Positions 1 to 10,955 of a stretch of DNA of 64,000 nt are shown here, one piece after another. A program made the position numbers and the translations under genes. Origin of the DNA: Rhizophagus irregularis (taxonomy: Eukaryota > Glomeromycota > Glomeromycetes > Glomerales > Glomeraceae). Where the stretch lies: NCBI RefSeq assembly GCF_026210795.1, contig NC_089451.1:728001-792000 (forward strand), given 5' to 3'. Every line of letters starts with the position of its first letter. Position 1 is the stretch's first letter. The notes under the pieces are model-generated. The model saw only the letters and a program-made list of their open reading frames with translations, searched no databases and was not told the DNA's origin.

Positions 1-156
1 TTCAATTGTCAAGTTTGGGTACTTATCATTAAAATATTTCGCAATTTCTATATGCGTTTTATTTTTATTAGTCTCTGCCTATTCACAGATTTGGCATTTA
101 ACGTCATCACTAATAGCTGAACGATGCTTTTTAAGTTGATTAGATTGAGTCATCAT
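1..156 (-). pseudogene. pogo/Tc-type transposase, N-terminal relic (cut by window edge)
   Basis: Reading the minus strand from ATGs at 156 or 153 gives an N-terminus beginning MMTQSNQLKKHRSAISDDVK, then an in-frame TAG, then a helix-turn-helix-like stretch (IEIAKYFNDKYPNLTIE) that runs off the window. This resembles the start of CENP-B/psq-type DNA-binding domains of pogo/Tigger-like transposases (inference from family memory). The TAG sits where family members usually have TGG, so one G-to-A change explains the break. Several short CAGT-ended, TA-flanked elements in this window may be non-autonomous relatives. The rest of the gene lies to the left of base 1. Confidence 0.5.
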
Positions 157-1740
157 AATAATAAAGACGCGTATATGAAAAGGAAAAGTGGTGTTTGCTG
201 CAAATACTGCGCACTGCAGAATTTTTATACGTAATGTGCAAATCAAATGATCGATTTTTTAACCAATAAGAAATCATGTGATTGTAAGGAAGTTTTTAAT
301 AATAACAAATCAATATGTTCGTTACAAATTATTTTTGGTGATAGTGACTATATAATATAAGTAATTACAAAAGGGTTTTTTGATTAATTTTAAGTCGGTT
401 ACAGATAAATATGTGCTTACAAAGAGTTGTGATTACACAGGAGGTGATTACATAGAGGTCCGACTGTATTCTATTTCTTATTAATATTTCGTATATCTGT
501 TCTGTGAATTTAGAGCATAATTTAGGCACTTTAGTCAAAGGAAACATCCAAAACCTTCTTAAGTTAAGTTGTTCAGCAAGTTCGAATCTACTTATATATA
601 ATTTTTTTATTATGATTGAATAGATATTTATGGATTTATTCATGTTTTTTGTAACGCCACCAATACGCAGAATTTTTATTTTTAAAATTTACTGTAAAAT
701 TTGTCAAAAAAAATATTTTTAAAAAATTTTCTAAGTAAAAATGAAATAACTTTTATTGATTTATATTACAAAAATTATAGTGTAAAATTATAAAAAAACA
801 GAAAACCACTTATTTTTCCCTTTCCACTCACCCGTTGCTAGGGATTGAAATCAATTTTACAATAATCGAATTTATCGAAAATCGATAAGAATCGATTTTA
901 AATCGATTATCGAATAAAAATCGAATTTACTTATTGTGACGCAGTAGCGTTAATAAGATTTCCCCTGCGTACCCTACAAGTATTGGCCTATTTGTCACAC
1001 ATTATTTGTCACATAGTTAATTTCTTAATTTCTTAATGCTGGCCGTCGTTTCTGTGACATTTTAAAGGGGTAGTCCGTTAATAAGAAGTTAGGTTGATGT
1101 CACGTGACATTAACAAAAATCCAAAAAAAAGGAAATTTTGTTGTCCAATGAAATTCAAGTTATGTTGTACAAAATTCCCAAAAAGGAATTTTTTATGTCA
1201 ATCTTAATAATTTTGATAGTCACGTGACCGACAGTAGTATAATTTTGATTAATGATTAATCGATGATTAATCGATTCTAAAATCGATTCTAATAATGATA
1301 ATTGATTCCAATCTCTACCCATTGCTTTTATTTTCAATATATATCTTTTAACTGTTACATGAACACGTATATGATTTATAATTTTAATGTTACATGGACG
1401 CGTATTTGTTTTATCAAAAATACGTTACATGATCACGTCTAAAAATGATTCCTGTATTACGTATACAATTAACCTATTCTTTGTATTAAAAATAGTAAAT
1501 TTTTTTACAAAACATGTTTATAACTTTGTTTACATATTTTATTAAATTTTTTTAATATGAAAAATGTAAATATATATTATATTATACTGTATATATATAT
1601 TAAAAAATCTATCCTGCTACGCAAATATATATCTGACTATTAATAATTTAATACTCTGCTACACATAATTATATCTGACTATTTAAAAATTATGTTATCA
1701 AATAAGCAATAATAAATATCACATAGGAAAAATTTTTATA
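157..1740. other. AT-rich intergenic DNA with ATCGAT palindromes
   Basis: No convincing gene. Two clusters of interleaved palindromes built on ATCGAT (about 845-930 and 1235-1300) may be ends of one fold-back repeat, but no target duplication was found. Short CACGTGAC motifs recur at 1099-1106 and 1220-1227. Open frames here are low-complexity and lack domain features. Confidence 0.4.
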
Positions 1741-1810
1741 TGTTGGTTAAGCAAACTCAAAACCTACCTTTATATATATTGTTCGGGATCCTGCGACAGC
1801 TCTATAATAA

Positions 1811-2127
1811 CTTAAGTACCATGCGAAGAACTATCTCTGGGAGATTTTTACTAGCCTACTGAAACGTTTTCAACGTGACTTTTCTTCACCTCCTTCTACA
1901 CCTTCTTCTACACCTATTGTTTACATCTTTCCGCTGGCTTTTCCTATTCATCAAGTTACAAGACTTCCGATTAGGATACCATCTGAAGAATTTTGGAACA
2001 ATTCACATCACAAACTTGACGCGTTCTTGGACACCTTCCGCAACTTGCCGGCATCACAACAATTAATTCTTAATATGGAAAATAACTTCTATTTTGGATT
2101 AATTTACAGAACAGACAACCTATTATG
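1811..2127 (+). pseudogene. Unidentified protein-coding relic
   Basis: One frame stays open for about 105 codons between stops at 1808-1810 and 2125-2127 and reads like protein: a Ser/Thr/Pro-rich start, then FPLAFPIHQVTRLPIRIPSE, EEFWNNSHHKLDAFLDTF and NLPASQQLILNMENN. No good ATG or splice sites frame it. The composition is less AT-biased than its surroundings. It is probably a fragment of a transposon-encoded protein or a dead host exon. No family is assigned. Confidence 0.25.
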
Positions 2128-2904
2128 AAACTCTAATAGCTTTTTCAGTGTAATGCTCAGTCCAACCTTTTTCTGATATTGTAAAACTAACTGACTCTGG
2201 TTTCTCTTTAAACAACCTTCGATAAAAATTTTGGACTTCATTTTCGACTGTGCTTACACACTTCAGAGGAAGAAGGATAGAGACAAAAATTGATATTATG
2301 AAGCCTTGATTTTCTTGATAGTTTTATTTTTTTCTTTTTTTTTATGTTTATCAATTTTATTTAGTATTTAGTATTAGAATTAGTTTTCATTTTAATATTT
2401 TAAATTTGGTTAAAGCTTATCTTGGATGGTTGATTGGAGTTTATATTGGGTGGCAACTATCAGTGTTCAAGATTATATGTCATGACAGTGGATATCCGAT
2501 ATTAGAGTTTACCTTTTCTTACAACAAACAACTTTCTAATAGTAAATAGGCTTCACGCTAATTGACCTTGAGAACTGGGAATGTTCCACATTTGCTACAG
2601 TGAGTTAGTCAGTCCTGGTCTCATCGTGCGTACTTTGGATCCTATGGCTTAAATAGTAGATGCTTCTCCTTTCCATTTTCTTCAGGATGCTTGTGGAAAG
2701 AATGAATTGGATGATTTCTTCATATTATAGTTTTATTTACTTATAATGCAAATCTTTTTTCTTTTTTTTCGTGATTTAGTAGATTCTGTGAATGCCTTGT
2801 GCAGAAAGAGAGGGCATTTATGCTAAGAATGGCCATTTTTAAATGAACCATACCCTCTGAGTAAAAATTTCACCTGACAGTGCATATGTAGGGTGCTTTA
2901 TAGC
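2128..2904. other. Probable 3' tail of a degenerate retroelement
   Basis: No gene recognised. The stretch around 2870-2904 continues after the hAT MITE at 3623-3760 and ends in an A-run near 3742. Similar sequence, also followed by an A-run, is seen at about 60370-60525, suggesting a shared 3' end of a retroposed element. Confidence 0.3.
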
Positions 2905-3622
2905 TAGGGATGGTAAAGTCCTAGGTCCTGGACCTAAAGACCTGGTCCTAGGACCTGGTCTGCAGATCTTTAGGTCCAAATTTTGGACCAGAAGCGGACC
3001 AGGTCCTAAAAAGTCCTAGCCAATAAGGTTATAAGAGATCTATATGTTTAAATTATATATGTATAATTTGCTGTAAATTTGATTTTAAGTAATTATAAAT
3101 TATAAAAAAGTGCACTGCAATATTGCAATACAATTTTTATATTATTAAAATCATATAAAAAATGAGTTGCGATATTGCGATTCACATTTTTATATTAAAA
3201 TCAATATAAAAAAGTGAATCGCGATACCGCAACTCACTTTTTTTATATAAAATCAATATAAAAAAGTGAATCGCGATACCGCAACTCACTTTTTTTATAT
3301 AAAATCAATATAAAAAAGTGAATCCCGATACCGCAACTCACTTTTTTTTATATAAAATCAATATAAAAAAGTGAATCCCGATACCGCAACTCACTTTTTT
3401 TATATAAAATCAATATAAAAAAGTGAATCCCGATATCGCAACTCACTTTTTTTATATTTAATTATTACTAAAATTCATAAAATCTATAAATAACTTAGTC
3501 AGGACCAGGTCCTGGGACCAGGTCCAGGACTGGTCCTAACAGGACCTGGTCCGCAGGTCCGTTCAATAGGACTTATAGGTCCCAGGACCAGGACCAGACC
3601 AGGACCGACCTAACCATCCCTA
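2905..3622. mobile_element. hAT-type MITE with 8-bp target duplication
   Basis: The ends are inverted: TAGGGATGG at 2905 and CCATCCCTA ending at 3622. They are flanked by a perfect 8-bp direct repeat, TTTATAGC at 2897-2904 and 3623-3630. An 8-bp duplication with TAGGG-type termini is characteristic of the hAT superfamily. The outer arms (2915-3010, 3500-3610) are dense in AGGACC/GGTCCT words in both orientations. The core (about 3150-3455) is a tandem array of hairpin-forming units. No transposase is encoded, so the element is non-autonomous. Confidence 0.85.
3150..3455. repeat. Tandem hairpin array inside the hAT MITE
   Basis: About five to six units of roughly 57-60 bp. Each pairs AAAAAAGTGA with TCACTTTTTT across a loop of about 16 bases (AATCSCGATACCGCAAC-like). 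The later units are nearly identical, which points to recent amplification. Confidence 0.75.
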
Positions 3623-4680
3623 TTTATAGCATGACAAGTGGTTTGATAGTTAATAATATTAGATAGTTAAATTAGGTTTTATTTACTTTATTGTATTTTC
3701 CAATTCTTTTTGCTATTTAATAAACTATCAAATGCATTGTGGAAAAAAAAAAAATTAATTTATTAATTATAAGATTTTAAATTTTAATAATTAGATTTAG
3801 TGATTTATCATAATTTCAGTAGAATTTCGAAAGAATTCTTGCCATATAATTTGTTTTTTTTATTTTGATTTGAATTATCATTTTCATCTATTAATAATCT
3901 ATATTTAAATCTCATATAACTTGATATGTCACTAATACTATTTTATTTTTAGAAATAAGAGTTTTACAATGCACGATTACACTGAACTTTCTTTATAGTA
4001 TTGTTATAAGTAAAATGGTTTCAAATCCAGCTGTGTTTAGAACTACTACTTTTTTCATTTACATCTTTTTTCTCTTTATTATTACTTTCATTTTGTTGTT
4101 CTTCAATATTTCTTTTATTTTTCCTTTCATTATCTAAATCATAAGTTGTTTAAGATTAAAGGCTAAATTTTCACTCATTTTAAAAAGAAATGTTTATTTA
4201 TTTATTAACAAAGGTAGTAAGAAATGACAACTGAATAAACTGACAAGTTTATAATCAGATTAATATAGATTATCTAGAAGAAATAAAAAATCAAAAAAAA
4301 AATTTGTGATACAGTAAAAAAAGATTATCAGTTGGCCAATTATAATAGTCAGATTGGTAAATTGGTTTAAAAAATGATAAAACTGATATTAAAAACTGAA
4401 ATTACTGAATTAATTGGTAAATTACTAAAGTGATAGGTCAATAATTTTTGATGTAATTACTGACTGAAAACTGAAAACTAATCAGTTCAGTTTCATCAGA
4501 AAATCATAACATCTGTTTTTGATAAAGCGTGAACTTATTAAGTACGATGAAACCATACATCCAGAAGTATAGTTAATTGGTAATTACTAAAATTGATCAA
4601 AATCCTAAGTATTTGCAAATATTTTTTTTATATATATTATTAAAAAAGGTTAAGATTTTAGTTATTTAATAAAAATTATA
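3623..4680. other. AT-rich repeat-derived DNA, no gene
   Basis: After the A-run near 3742 the stretch holds only AT-rich sequence without a supported coding frame. Around 4310-4620 it is rich in TTGGTAAATTA-like words, suggesting an old tandem or dispersed repeat. Confidence 0.3.
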
Positions 4681-4852
4681 CAGTTAACTCTTGTTATAAC
4701 GAACTCTAGGTTTCAGACCTCAACTTCGCTATAAGGCTATAATGAAGATTTTAAGAGATTTGATTGGTTAATTCATTATAGTAAGGGGAAATTTATTATA
4801 GTTGTCTAAAAAATTCACTATATTAAGAGTTCGCTATATTAAGGTTTAACTG
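4681..4852. mobile_element. Pogo-like MITE (172 bp, TA-flanked)
   Basis: The termini CAGTTAACTCTTGTTATAAC and, reversed, GTTCGCTATATTAAGGTTTAACTG are imperfect inverted repeats flanked by TA on both sides (4679-4680, 4853-4854). Insertion at TA with CAGT termini is typical of the Tc1/mariner-pogo superfamily. It has no coding capacity. At least five other elements in the window share this end type. Confidence 0.75.
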
Positions 4853-5021
4853 TATTTATTAAATAAATAAATAAATTTTTTAAAATTATATTTAAAAATA
4901 ATAGTAGTAAAGGCTATGACATATATTAACTAATTTTTTAGAAGATAAAAGGTTAAATAAAATCTTACATAATATAAAATTAAATATTTTTATTAGTTAA
5001 AATTAGTATTATATATATATA

Positions 5022-5719
5022 CAGTCAGACCTTTATATACCGATACAATATATACTGATATTTGCTTATACTGATAATTTTTAATTTTCCCATTTTCAAT
5101 TAATAAAAAAATCTCATTATACTGATATTTTATATGATTTCACAATATAACGTTATTTGATACTATTCCTTTATCCCTCATATAATAACATATATATAGA
5201 TCTGGTTTATATACTAATATATTAATTATTTAAGGTTAGATTACATAAATGAAGTTATACAATTTTCCCTACTTTTAATTCTTAATGTAATTATATAATT
5301 GATTGTAATTATATAATTGATACAATTTTATTTCTAATCTCTTAATATATTAACTAATAATATTAAGATTTAAGGCGTTACATGGAACATTAAACGGTTA
5401 TACAATTTTCCCTACTTTTAACCTTAACCTAATAATTATATAATTGATTGTAATTATATAATTGATACAATTTTATTTCTAATCTCTAATGTAATATATA
5501 ATTGATATAATTGATACAATTTTATTAGTAAATTTTTTGAATTTTATAAATGTAGAATAAAGTTGTATGTTTATATGGTATATTAAAATATTTTATACTG
5601 ATATTAATTACGTTATTTATAATAATATTAGCATATAAAATTTTTTTTATAAACTGATAATTCAATATACCGATGCTTTTTTCCCAAAATAGCAATATCG
5701 GTATATAGAGGTTTAACTG
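5022..5719. mobile_element. Pogo-like MITE (698 bp, TA-flanked)
   Basis: It begins CAGTCAGACCTTTATATACC and ends GGTATATAGAGGTTTAACTG, with TA at both edges (5020-5021 and 5720-5721). The interior is AT-rich with inverted ATACTGATAT words and a locally duplicated TATAATTGAT-rich block (about 5270-5520). No ORF is present. Confidence 0.7.
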
Positions 5720-5879
5720 TAAATGAATATTATTAATTAAAAAAGATCTTATTTGAGGGTAAGGGGTAAAGCTTCTTATAAAACTAATATTAGCTAACTA
5801 AATATATATTACTACATTAACTACTTTTTTTTAATTACTTTTATTAAATAAATTTATATTTTTTTTTTAGATTATAACT

Positions 5880-6130
5880 AATTTTCACTCAGGATGAAAT
5901 TGCCTAGGTGATATCACCTGATTATTTTTTTGTTTATCAGTTATTTGTTTATCAGATAATAAATAACCTTTTTTTAACGTTCTTTAACATCCTTCGATTC
6001 AACATTTTTTGACATTTTTAATGTCTTTTAACATCTTTTAGCACTCTTTAACGTTTTTTTTTTCTTCTTAGACATTTGAAGGTAAGTTTTTTTTTTTATA
6101 ATAATTGTTTACTTTTTTATTTGCTATTGT
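5880..6130 (+). repeat. Fragment of a dispersed TTTAACAT-rich element with splice-like signals
   Basis: The run of TTTAACATCTTTTA-like words at 5970-6060 recurs in inverted orientation at about 41390-41470. At 6061-6090 a polypyrimidine tract ends in CTTAG, followed ten bases later by GTAAGT, so it looks like a micro-exon flanked by acceptor and donor. Confidence 0.4.
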
Positions 6131-6137
6131 TTCTTAA

Positions 6138-6303
6138 GGTATAGAGATAAACTGTACTGTACAGTCAGCTGAACTGTACTGTACGAAATTTTTTTTTAAA
6201 AATTTATCATACAGTACAGTACAGTACTATATATAGCACTATATTGTACTGTACAATAAAATTGTAAAATATAAAAAAATCGTACAGTACAGTTTATCAC
6301 TAT
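6138..6303. mobile_element. Small fold-back element built of GTACTGTAC words
   Basis: TATAGAGATAAACTGTACTG near 6140 is mirrored by CAGTACAGTTTATCACTATA ending near 6303. The interior repeats the ACTGTACTGTAC motif in both orientations. The target duplication is uncertain. A lone GTACAGTACAGTTTAT at about 22264 is a related end. Confidence 0.55.
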
Positions 6304-6812
6304 ATTTACAATTGCATAAACTAACAATTATAATTATAAGATAAAGTAAAATATAAAATTTTATAATTTAATAATTGAATATTCGTGAAATACTAATAAT
6401 TTAAATTATTATTAAATATTAATCATTTCATATGTAAAATGTGATATTTTATTCACAAAATATTTATTTACAAAAGCATGTATAGTACTACATATTATTA
6501 TTTAAAAAGACTATCGTTTATGGTACATTAAATTTCACATTAATTATTTTCCTAAAATATGATTTCACTTCTCAAGCAACATAATTTCTCTTTCAAGTTT
6601 GTCATTTATTTGTTTCTGAAGAAGCAACTTTTCTTGCGCTAATTTATTAATTTTTACTTGTTGATCAAGTAAATCATTATCTATTATGATAATTTCATTT
6701 TCATTTTTCTTGTTTCGTGAATTGCCTCTCTGTTTTTTTAATGTACTAGAAACTTTATTTGAAGATTTTAAAGGTTGCTTGCCCTTACGTCTTTTTTCTA
6801 AATAATTTAAAT

Positions 6813-6963
6813 AAAGATTTTTACTTAAAATCACCGGGGGTGATCATCACCGTTGGCCAGAATTATCAATTTTTACCGGTACTATATTTTTTTAATGCTA
6901 GTCGATTGTCATAATTTTAGTCACTGGTGATCATCACCCCCGGTGATAGTTAGAAAAATTCTT
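6813..6963. mobile_element. Palindromic MITE with GGTGATCATCACC core ends
   Basis: The inner ends pair ATCACCGGGGGTGATCATCACC-type sequence (6830) with its inverse (ending 6947), and the AT-rich outer parts also mirror each other. A closely similar copy lies at about 38371-38500, including the shared right flank AGTTAGAAAAATTCTTA. This copy interrupts the tail of the MULE relic. Confidence 0.6.
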
Positions 6964-7257
6964 AAATAAATATGTTACAATTTTTATAATATTAAATATA
7001 AAATTTAAAATAAAATTATATTATAATTAAAATATCGTCGTTTATCAGCTTGGATTGATCGTGCTAATTCAGATTTATTTTGATAAGAATCTGGAACATT
7101 ATACTGCTCATATACACAGATATTTTCCCATTGTCTTTTGTCAAAATCATGCCCTCTTAAAAATAAATTAGTAAAAATTATATTTTTGTGCTAATAAATA
7201 AATCCAATAACGAAAATAATTACCTATAAATTCCTGCAAGGAGTGATAAATTTCACC

Positions 7258-7534
7258 CATTATGATTAAGGTTGCTTGTCTAAACCTCTTCAAAATCCTA
7301 TGATTAGTTTCGTCAAAATTTTACTATAAATTTATTATAGTTTTGGCAGAGTTTTGGCAGAGTTTTGGCAGTTTCAGCATTTATAATAAGTTTTGGCAGT
7401 TTCGCCTTTCTCTAAAGTTTTGCCAGTTTCTTAATATAACTTTAATATAGTTTCGGTAGAATTTCGCTTTTCGGTGAAACGCCATCTTGCTTAAACCCCT
7501 AAGTTTTGGCAAGCAACCTTAATCATAATTAACA
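7258..7534. mobile_element. MITE with ATTATGATTAAGGTTGCTTG ends
   Basis: The inverted termini are ATTATGATTAAGGTTGCTTG on the left and its complement on the right (ending about 7534). The centre repeats TTTTGGCAGAG three times. It splits a MULE exon: coding-like sequence resumes on both sides (HANVN to the right, GEIYHSLQEFI to the left). Confidence 0.65.
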
Positions 7535-7668
7535 TTTGCATGAGCACTCTTTCCAATGTTGGTATTATTTGGAGATTGATTCTAAATAGTACGATCTATC
7601 TTGGTAAATGCACTTGAAATACCTGACAATACCCATGGAACTAGTTTGTCTTTTGTCCAAGCTATATA

Positions 7669-7866
7669 CAGTCGACCCCCTATATAGTCACCCCCCGTAT
7701 AATCACAACATATAAAATTCCCCTTTATAAGCACACCATATTTTGGCCCAATGTACTAATAAATATATTAGAAAAACCTCCTCTATAATCACAACATATG
7801 ACTTTTTTTATAATCACACCCTTTTTTTTCGGTCCCAAGGGGTGTGACTATAAAGGGGGCTGACTG
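7669..7866. mobile_element. Pogo-like MITE (198 bp, TA-flanked)
   Basis: It starts CAGTCGACCCCCTATATAGT and ends ACTATAAAGGGGGCTGACTG, with TA at 7667-7668 and 7867-7868. The interior carries ATAATCACAACATAT repeats in direct orientation. It lies within the MULE relic. Confidence 0.8.
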
Positions 7867-7963
7867 TAATAAATAAATTCTTAATGTTAATAATATAATA
7901 ATTATAATTCAAAAATTGATAAATTTCATTTAATATTGTTTATTATTACCTACCTGCTGCTCC

Positions 7964-9106
7964 AGGACCCCAAAGAATACATATACAACTCAGATCCAGA
8001 CCCAAAATTTTAATATAACTTTATACGTCTAATTTTATTAGAAGCTTTATACAAAATCATCACATAAGTTCAAATTTTATTATAAATTATACAATTATAA
8101 ATCTGAGTTTATATAAAAAAAAAATTTTTAAAGAAAAATTTCAAATAAATTTTATTGAAAATTTTAATAAATATTATTAAAAACTATTTAAAAATTCTAA
8201 CAAATACTTAAAAAATTTTTTTAAAAAAAATTATTAAAAAAAATTATTAAAAAATAACTTAAATAAAATTTTTAAACAAAATTGCATGTTAAAATTTTTA
8301 AATACCCGATAGATATTGATGCCCAATATGTATAATATAGTAAGTTTTATGCAAAAATTTGGGTGTATACTACAAAATAAAAGAAAATACATTTTATTAT
8401 ATATCTCACCACCCAGTGATCGTAAAAAGATGAAACATAGCTCGTTGGATTTGTCTTGACAAGACGAATCGAATGGTAGTAGTTTCGTGTTTCTAGGTGT
8501 GATAGATGATGAGCTATACCACACATTGGCACTTTGTATTTTTGTCTACTGTGCATTTTTACATTTTATCACATAACTCGGCATCTATCACGCCTAGAAA
8601 TATGAAACTACCACCATTCGACTCATCGTATTGAGACGATTTTCTCTATGATCACTGGATGCTGAGATATATAATAAAATGTATTTTTTTTAATTTTGTA
8701 AATGAATTTTAAAAAAATTTCTTCATTTTTATTAAAAAAAATGTCTTTAAACGAACCCTTAAAAACTTCTTAAACAAAAAACAATTTCTATTAAAAAATA
8801 TTTCAAGTGTTTTTTAAAACAAATAAAAAAACTCTTTATTAAAAAATATCTTAAAAATTTCTTAAACAAAAAATAAAAAAAAACTTTAAAAAATTTTAAA
8901 CGTATATAAAAAAAATTCTAATATCCGTTATACAAAATAAAAATCTTACTTATTGTAAAAATCATTATTGTTATACAAATAAAAATCTGACTTTTTGCGT
9001 AACTGCTATTTGGTTATACAATTTCAAACATATGACTTATTAAGAAATTACATAGTAAGTTTATATAAAATTGGATCCCAGTATTATATGTATTCTTTGG
9101 GGTCCT
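7964..9106. mobile_element. Non-autonomous TIR element (1143 bp) with 8-bp target duplication
   Basis: AGGACCCCAAAGAATACATA at 7964 is matched in reverse at 9087-9106; a further GATCC in each arm extends the imperfect repeat to about 30 bp. GCTGCTCC flanks both sides (7956-7963, 9107-9114), which suggests a hAT-like 8-bp duplication. It cut the MULE gene exactly after its CDEPGAAG codons, at an exon end. Inside, 8400-8680 is a second, older palindrome containing the CGATTCGTCT hairpin motif also found at 37.9 and 46.5 kb. The rest is poly(A/T)-rich. Confidence 0.75.
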
Positions 9107-10955
9107 GCTGCTCCTGGCTCATCACAAAGTTGTATTTTATTAAATATAGTTAAAACTTCCTTTTGTGTATTTAAGGTAGGAATTAAATACATAGCACTAC
9201 GAATTTCGCTTGAAAAATGTTTATTTTTATCAATATTTTTATAATGAAAAAAAATTTTTTTATTAATATTAGTATAATTATGCTTAAATAAACAAATTAT
9301 ATAATATTTACCATTTGTAATGTACTTGTTAAAGTTTGTAAATGTGTTGTAAATGTTCAATAGGAGTTAAGTGCGAATACCTTGAATTTAAAAATTGCCT
9401 AATCCTAGTTATAAATATATAATTTAGACGAAATTATAATAATTAAAATTACATAATATTTAATCTTACCAAGAGCTTGTCCTTTATGTTAGTCAGTAAG
9501 AACACATCCTAATCCTTTTCCATGAATATGGTGAAAATTAAATGTTTCGCCAATATCTTTTTCTACGCATCTAAATAAATCATCAAATAGATTTTGATAA
9601 GCTTGAGCGGTTTCAACATTTGTAAATATTCGCACAAATGTTAAAACTATATATATTTAATAATAAATAAGTAATTTTTTTTTAAAAAGAAAAAAAAAAT
9701 ATAATTTAAAAATTTCAACCTACTTTTTTGTATACGAGGTAAATATGCTGAAATTTTCCATTCATTTGTATTACCATTTATCCTTTTAAATGCCATGTCA
9801 ATTTCCATATGTGTTAGTTCTGAAATAGCCTTAAGTTATTGCTTAGTAACACATAAAATAATATATTGCCCATCATCAAGAAAACCTAAATGTGAGCAAT
9901 AAACAATTTTTAATATTTTTTATAGTAAAAAATAATCAATAATAATTAATAATACTTATGAATTGATCAAATATATGGATCTGTACTTTTCTCATGTCTC
10001 ATAAATTCGTGTATAATCCCAATATATTTTGCTCAAATGGATATTGAGAATGTCAGGTTTTTTCAATGTAATAATTTATCTTAGATTGATTATTTAACGA
10101 TAGATGTAAGTTACTTAATGCTTTTCCATTTAAATAACTTTGAATCATAGATCCTATTAATATTCACAATCATTAAAAAATATGAATATAAATTTATTAG
10201 TCTTCAATATTGTTTAAATTATACAATAATTAAATTATAGAATATATACCTGTTAAAAACTTTCTTGTAGTTAAATCAAGAATATACTCATTATCAATTA
10301 TTCTTTGAAGTTGTGCTTTAATATTATATGGCGTTTTACGTGGTAGTGGAGATGGGTGATTATGTTGATCTACTGAAACAATTGCGATAAATGGACATTC
10401 CTTTAAATTAACGGGAATAATATGATAAAATTTGACTGGGTATGGGTTGATTTTTTACTTATAACTCCTTTAACAACAGTATTTCCACATTTATGCAAAA
10501 ATGCTTTAAATATAATAATAATAATTTATTGATTAATACTTAAATTATTACTAAAGTATTATAAATTGAAATTACTTATGACATTCATCAGATTGTGCAT
10601 TATTAGGTCGTACAATAAAACATTCATCTATTGTATTATTTTGATCGTTCTATAATTTAAATATTAAATTAATTAGTATATATTTTTTTTTTATAGATTT
10701 ATATTTATAAAAATTAAATTTTACCTTGAAATCATTATTATGAGAATGATAAAAATTTTCGTTAAACATAGTTTCTAACAGTTCCAAATCAATATTATTT
10801 GGAATTGTTAAAAACTGATAATTTTTGTCTCCAGCTTTCCAATTTTCGCATCCAATAAACTTCTTCTTTGATGATATCAAACCATTTACCTGTGAATAAT
10901 ATATTAAAAAAAAATCAATTAAAAATAAAAAATATATATATTTATATACTGTATA

